A stretch of 64,000 nt of DNA from JANYHH01 sp965249745 (GTDB taxonomy: Bacteria; Deinococcota; Deinococci; Deinococcales; JAAFIG01): NCBI GenBank assembly GCA_965249745.1, contig OZ252252.1, positions 2,480,001 through 2,544,000 of the forward strand, read 5' to 3'. Both the position numbers and the translations under genes were made by a program. Under the pieces are notes generated by a model, which saw nothing but the letters and a program-made list of their open reading frames with translations, did not search any database and had not been told where the DNA came from. How positions within the stretch are numbered: position 1 is the first letter of the stretch; each line of letters begins with the position of its first letter. This document shows, piece by piece, positions 60,349-64,000 of this stretch.

Positions 60349-61127
60349 GTGCCGCCAGAACTCGAGGTGCGACGCTTGGACGGCGATCCCGCCAAGCCCC
60401 GATCCTGTTCTTGCACGGAGCCTGGCTGGGCGCGTGGTGCTGGACACACTGGATGACTCGGTTCAATGCGGCGGGCTACACCGTGATCGCCCCGAGCTAC
60501 CGCGCTCACGGCGGTTCGAGCGGCAGGGAGCGTCTGCGTTGGACGCGGCTCTCCGAATACCTCGAGGATGCCGTCCTTGTGACCTCGGGACTGTCAAAAC
60601 CGCCGGTCGTGATCGGACACAGTTTGGGTGGGGCGGTCGCGCAGCGATTCCTGGAAACGCAACTCGCCCGAGCCGCCGTGCTAGTCGCCAGTGTCCCACC
60701 GAACGGGGCGCTCGGCAGCACGTTGCGGCTGGCACGGCGTCACCCGCTCGAGTTTCTGAAAATCGTTAGCACGTTCTCTTTGCTCCCAATCGTGGGTTCC
60801 CCAAAGTTGGTCAGAGCGATGTTCTACAGCCCGACTACATCGGAAGCAATCATCCTCGAGACTTTCCAAAACGTCCAGGACGAATCGTTCACGGCGTTGC
60901 TGGAACTGCAAGCGTTCCGCTCAAAGTTGCCAGTCGGAAAACACCCTATGTTGATACTGGGCGGCGAGCAGGACGGCATCATCTCGCCCGACGAGTTGCG
61001 TTCCACCTCGAGCGCCTACGGTGCGACCTTGAAGCTCTACCCGGACACCGGACACAACCTGATGCTGGAAGCTAACCACGACGCGATTGCGACCGACATC
61101 CTCGAGTGGCTGGGCGGGCTGGGCTAA
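60349..61127 (+). CDS. Alpha/beta hydrolase, apparent frameshift near the 5' end
   Basis: From GTG 60349 the frame encodes PPELEVRRLDGDPAKP, then breaks at a run of four C (60397-60400). One more C would join it to PILFLHGAWLGAWCWTHW, the oxyanion loop of the fold. The rest is intact: GHSLGGAVAQRFL (Ser), ILGGEQDGIISP (Asp) and DTGHNLML (His), ending at 61127, about 259 aa in all. If read as given, translation could only start at TTG 60411, which would remove the first beta strand. A missed base in the C run is the simplest reading. Confidence 0.8.
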
Positions 61128-61140
61128 ACTCTGACGGAGC

Positions 61141-62490
61141 ATGAAATCGGTTTGTGTTATCGGGGCTGGTCCCAGCGGTATCGCCGCCGCCAAGAACCTC
61201 TTGGACGCGGGTTTACAGGTGACGGTCTACGACCGCCAGGAGGATGTCGGCGGCAACTGGCGCTTTAGTGACGATCTGGGTCACAGCTCCGTGTTTGAAA
61301 CGACGCACATCATCAGCAGCAAGTTCTACTCGGCGTTTCACGATTTTCCGTTCCCCGCCGATACGCCAGATTATCCGTCTCACGCGCAACTCCGCGCTTA
61401 CTTCGAGGCCTACGCCCATCACTTTAAGCTCTACCCACACATCCAGTTTCGTACCCTGGTTCAGCGCTGTGAACCGCTCCCCGGTGGTCGTTGGCGCGTC
61501 ACCGTCACCCAAGATGGCGCGACCTCGAGCCGCGACTTCGATGGGCTGGTCGTTTGCAACGGGCATCACTGGAAACCAAGAATCCCCGAGTACCCCGGCG
61601 AGTTCACCGGAGAATTCCTGCACTCGCACAGCTTCAAACGCGCCGAGCCGTTTCGTGGAAAGCGCGTCCTAGTCGTCGGTGGTGGGAACAGCGCTTGTGA
61701 CATCGCCGTAGAGACCAGCCGGGTCAGTGCGAAAAGCGATGTCTCGTGGCGGCGCGGGTATTGGGTCGTGCCGAAATTCGTCCTCGGGAAGCCCGCCGAT
61801 GTCCTCTCCAACGGCGTGAAGTGGATTCCGAGCGCGATTCGTTTCTGGCTCTATGAAAAACTGATGCTGCTCCTGAACGGCTCTAATCGCAGCCTCGGCT
61901 TACCAGAACCGGATCACCAGATCGGTGGCTCGCATATACTCTTGAACTCGGAACTGATCTACTTCGTGCGTCACGGTAAAATTCGGGTGCTGCCAGACAT
62001 CGCCCGACTCGAGGGTCGCACGGTTCATTTCAAGGACGGCTCGAGCGGCGAGTACGACACGATCATCGCCGCGACCGGCTACTGGATTGACCACCCGTTT
62101 TTTGACCGGGCAACCGTGGATTTCTCGAGCGGCACGGTTCCGCTGTACCTGCGGATGATGCCCGCGAACATCCCGAATCTGTACTTTCTGGGGTTGTTCC
62201 AACCCCTGGGTTGCATCTGGCCGGGCGCGGAACTGCAAGCCAAGCTCGTCGCCCGTCACCTGACCGGTGCGTGGACCCCGCCCGGCGACCTCGAGACGCT
62301 GATCCAGCACGAGTTGACGCATCCCGACGTGCGGCAGATCAACACGCCGCGCCACACGATCACCGTGGACGACGCGGCGTTCCGGGCGCGGCTGTACGCA
62401 CAACTGCCAGCCGATTTTAGGCAACCCCAGCCGCGCCCGGTTCCCGCAGATCAGCCAGCCGTGAACCTCGAGACTTCCGGGTCTTACTGA
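61141..62490 (+). CDS. Flavin-containing monooxygenase
   Basis: A 449-aa class B flavoprotein that uses FAD and NADPH to oxygenate soft nucleophiles or ketones. FAD site VCVIGAGPSGIAAAKNLLDAG, the FMO fingerprint FTGEFLHSHSFK, NADPH site VLVVGGGNSACDIAVE and ATGYWIDHPF are visible. It follows the alpha/beta hydrolase gene by 13 nt and is probably in one operon: an oxygenase with an esterase could open an ester made by Baeyer-Villiger oxidation. Substrate unknown. Confidence 0.92.
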   Translation: MKSVCVIGAGPSGIAAAKNLLDAGLQVTVYDRQEDVGGNWRFSDDLGHSSVFETTHIISSKFYSAFHDFPFPADTPDYPSHAQLRAYFEAYAHHFKLYPHIQFRTLVQRCEPLPGGRWRVTVTQDGATSSRDFDGLVVCNGHHWKPRIPEYPGEFTGEFLHSHSFKRAEPFRGKRVLVVGGGNSACDIAVETSRVSAKSDVSWRRGYWVVPKFVLGKPADVLSNGVKWIPSAIRFWLYEKLMLLLNGSNRSLGLPEPDHQIGGSHILLNSELIYFVRHGKIRVLPDIARLEGRTVHFKDGSSGEYDTIIAATGYWIDHPFFDRATVDFSSGTVPLYLRMMPANIPNLYFLGLFQPLGCIWPGAELQAKLVARHLTGAWTPPGDLETLIQHELTHPDVRQINTPRHTITVDDAAFRARLYAQLPADFRQPQPRPVPADQPAVNLETSGSY

Positions 62491-62629
62491 GTTCGGCATG
62501 GTCAGGTTAACGTTCCAAAGCAATATAGTGTGTCTATGACGCAAACGTGAGGTAGCCGAATCATGCCGTTATCAGTAGCGCTTCTAAAGTCTCGAGGGAG
62601 CCGCTCTATCAGGACTCAGTTCTATTAGA

Positions 62630-63661
62630 TCAATCGGTCCGGGTGAAGCTCCATTCCGAAACCAGCGTTCTGGTACCACCGTCCGTCGTTTCGGTGTAGC
62701 GATCCGAGAACGACCGCAGGTCAGGCGATGTCAGATAGTTTGTCGTTGCTGGCCCCATATAAAACCAAAGCGCCCCATGACTCGTAATTTCTGGCGGGGG
62801 TGTCTTCCCTGGACAATTTGAATACGTGATGGTCTCGGTTCCGACCGAAGCTCCAAACCCGTAATAGATAACCTGAAGAGGGATGTACTCGTCGTCTGGA
62901 TAGAATGTCACCCGGCCATTTCCAGGCAGAATCGTCCCAGAACCAACGGTGGTGATGGTCTTACAACTAAATGAAAAGCTATCTGTGTAGAGTTCGTTCA
63001 GTGTGTAATTGCCGCTGACACTAACGATGCTGCGCTGGTCTGGGACTTTCTCGAATTCGGCGCTCGCCTCTACGATTTTGGTCGTCTTCGAGGTCGTTCC
63101 CATAGTTACTTCTGTGACTTTGAAGGTGGCGTGCCAGTGCTTCACCGGAACCTTCCACTCCGATCCGGGCGGTGGCGGGGGTGGCGGTGGACTGGGAGGC
63201 GTTGGTGGAGATGGCGGCCCTGGCGGCGATGGTGGACTCGGAGGCGATGGCGGTCCCGGAGGTCTGGGCGGGGGCGGCGACCCTCCCGGCGGGGACGACG
63301 GACAGGTTGGATCACCGCTGATCGGGCTACCCGAAGCGACCACCGTCAACGTGGCAAGGCAACTCGAGACGCTGCCAGCCGCATTACTGACCGTAACCAG
63401 ATACAGCGATCCCGAATCGGTTTGGGATAGGGTTGCCGTCGTGTACGTCCGGGCGGATGCACCCGTAACCGCCGCGCCGTTCTTGTACCACTGATACAAC
63501 AGTGGTTCGTTGCCGGTCGCGGTCACGGAAAACGTGGCGAGCTGTCCGACGACGACCGTTTGACTGCGCGGTTGAAGGGTGATGACGGGTGGACCCGCCG
63601 GGCAAGCCATCAGCGAGGCCAGCAACCCAGCCACGAACAGCGCCTGAAACACGTTCTTCAT
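62630..63661 (-). CDS. Lipoprotein with Ig-like domain and proline-rich linker
   Basis: A 343-aa exported lipoprotein: signal MKNVFQALFVAGLLASLMAC with the Cys at 20 in a lipobox. Residues about 26-108 are an Ig-like domain (ITLQPRSQTVVVGQLATFSVTATG, LLYQWYKNGAAV, DSGSLYLVTVSNAAG). Residues about 125-165 are almost all Pro, Ser and Gly. The C-terminal 170 residues are mainly beta with no family recognised. AAGGGG precedes the ATG. Likely a surface protein whose linker spans the outer layer. Confidence 0.85.
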   Translation of the reverse strand: MKNVFQALFVAGLLASLMACPAGPPVITLQPRSQTVVVGQLATFSVTATGNEPLLYQWYKNGAAVTGASARTYTTATLSQTDSGSLYLVTVSNAAGSVSSCLATLTVVASGSPISGDPTCPSSPPGGSPPPPRPPGPPSPPSPPSPPGPPSPPTPPSPPPPPPPPGSEWKVPVKHWHATFKVTEVTMGTTSKTTKIVEASAEFEKVPDQRSIVSVSGNYTLNELYTDSFSFSCKTITTVGSGTILPGNGRVTFYPDDEYIPLQVIYYGFGASVGTETITYSNCPGKTPPPEITSHGALWFYMGPATTNYLTSPDLRSFSDRYTETTDGGTRTLVSEWSFTRTD

Positions 63662-63856
63662 GTCAAACCCCTTCTCTAAGCAGGGCGGTGGTGGTCCTCG
63701 AGCTGGACAATCTTGAGGGAGGCCGTGTGAATCTTGGAGACGGTCAGACGCTTCCCCGGACGCCCTTTCAGTCGTTTGACGGACTTTAGACTGAGTTGCG
63801 TGACTGGAGCGTCACTGGAAACCTGGTTCCATGAGCGAAGCCTCGAACAAGCGTTC
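63662..63856. other. Gap, no clear gene
   Basis: A 33-codon frame (GTG 63688 to TAG 63789: VVVLELDNLEGGRVNLGDG and onward) reads like protein but has only a weak AGGG leader. A gene is not supported with confidence. Confidence 0.35.
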
Positions 63857-63886
63857 TTGACCTATCCAAACAGCCGACCGTATACT
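63857..63886 (+). promoter_or_regulatory. Promoter TTGACC-N18-TATACT of the attenuated transcript
   Basis: TTGACC (63857-63862) and TATACT (63881-63886) are a near-consensus pair. The predicted start site is close to the ATG of the 14-aa leader at 63896. Confidence 0.75.
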
Positions 63887-63895
63887 CCACGGCAG

Positions 63896-63940
63896 ATGTT
63901 CACTGCCCCGCGCAATTTCAACGATAACGACGACTGCTAA
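63896..63940 (+). CDS. 14-aa leader peptide with Asn/Asp codons
   Basis: The peptide MFTAPRNFNDNDDC begins 9 nt after the -10 box, so it is probably translated from a leaderless or near-leaderless RNA. Six of its last eight residues are Asn or Asp (3 Asn, 3 Asp), and the codons where a stalled ribosome would cover RNA segment 1 but not segment 2 are AAT TTC AAC GAT AAC. This points to control by charged tRNA-Asn (or Asp). No ribosome-binding site is seen. Confidence 0.7.
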   Translation: MFTAPRNFNDNDDC

Positions 63941-63996
63941 TCGTCGGGGCTTCACTGCGCACTTCAGCCCCGCTCAAACCACGAGCGGGGTTTTTT
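63928..63996 (+). terminator. Attenuator: pause hairpin, antiterminator and terminator
   Basis: Segment 1 (63928-63933, CGACGA) pairs with the start of segment 2 (TCGTCG, 63941-63946). Segment 2 (63945-63951, CGGGGCT) can pair instead with segment 3 (63966-63972, AGCCCCG). Segment 3 also starts the terminator: CCCCGCTC (63968-63975) pairs with GAGCGGGG (63983-63990), followed by six T. Mutually exclusive stems of this kind define ribosome-mediated attenuation. The gene it controls lies to the right of the window. Confidence 0.85.
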
Positions 63997-64000
63997 CTGT

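Noticed and set aside
63009..63494. Gly-rich 161-codon frame on the plus strand
   Set aside because: It is the complement of the proline-rich linker of the lipoprotein gene; no start signal.
1..64000. tRNA and rRNA genes
   Set aside because: I scanned the gaps for the T-loop word GGTTCRA with CCA-side stems and found none.
1..64000. CRISPR array or cas genes
   Set aside because: No regularly spaced repeats were seen; tandem repeats present are two or three units without spacers.
1..64000. XhoI-type restriction system as the cause of the CTCGAG excess
   Set aside because: Restriction targets are normally depleted, and no restriction gene lies in the window; a methylation-only role remains open.

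Overview
The window is about 60% GC by eye and reads as chromosome of a member of the Deinococcota (Deinococcus-Thermus) or a close relative. This is an inference from three things. First, about 25 genes on both strands have a TAnnnT box only 6-8 nt before the start codon, the arrangement of leaderless promoters common in Deinococcus and Thermus. Second, the housekeeping gene set fits that phylum: a beta-CASP RNase, a Crp regulator, glycolipid synthase and flippase genes, and DUF4388. Third, small palindromic repeats lie between genes. The hexamer CTCGAG is strikingly over-represented, with about 39 copies in the first 10 kb against about 3 expected. I see no rRNA, tRNA, CRISPR array, transposase or phage gene.

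Layout. 0-13.7 kb: a partial secreted protein, a LolD-type ATPase, a Crp/Fnr regulator, two tandem carboxylesterases, proC with a secreted protein, two related zinc-ribbon proteins, icd, a truncated haemoglobin and a small membrane protein. 13.7-23.1 kb: a gap with a long inverted repeat and a 56-aa peptide whose sequence resembles a RiPP (lasso-type) leader, then a beta-CASP RNase, a glycosyltransferase with its flippase-like partner, a fasciclin protein, an SRPBCC protein, an MGDG-type glycolipid synthase, a DUF3810 metalloprotease-like protein and an alpha-amylase. 23.1-32.2 kb: a membrane protein, an HD protein, an MgtC-coaE-ureohydrolase operon, an alpha/beta hydrolase, a vanadium haloperoxidase-like protein, a MarR-EVE pair, a glyoxalase and cysK. 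32.2-37.7 kb: a divergent Hsp90-type ATPase co-transcribed with two paralogous proteins of unknown family, then dGTPase. 37.7-42.4 kb: a MocR regulator facing a DMT exporter and acetyltransferase, PhzF and DUF2171. 42.5-48.7 kb: a c-type haem/calcium-repeat protein, a PP2C phosphatase with a membrane Ser/Thr kinase, and an S9 peptidase gene that is broken as read. 48.8-58 kb: an esterase and ATP-grasp pair, cmk-plsC-HAD, hisIE, a TetR regulator with three matching operators facing a membrane protein, a two-GAF histidine kinase and a SPOUT RNA methyltransferase. 58-64 kb: a secreted protein, a DUF4388-peroxiredoxin fusion, a hydrolase with an apparent frameshift, a flavin monooxygenase, an Ig-domain lipoprotein, and a transcription attenuator with an Asn-rich leader peptide at the right edge whose controlled gene lies outside the window.

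Best candidates for something new: the Hsp90-type chaperone operon with two unknown partners (32279-36517), the Asn/Asp-codon attenuator (63857-63996), the CTCGAG enrichment, the RiPP-leader-like orphan peptide (14030-14200), and the two zinc-ribbon proteins that share a module (8218-11023). Two gene breaks lie in short homopolymer runs, so sequencing error must be excluded before calling them pseudogenes.
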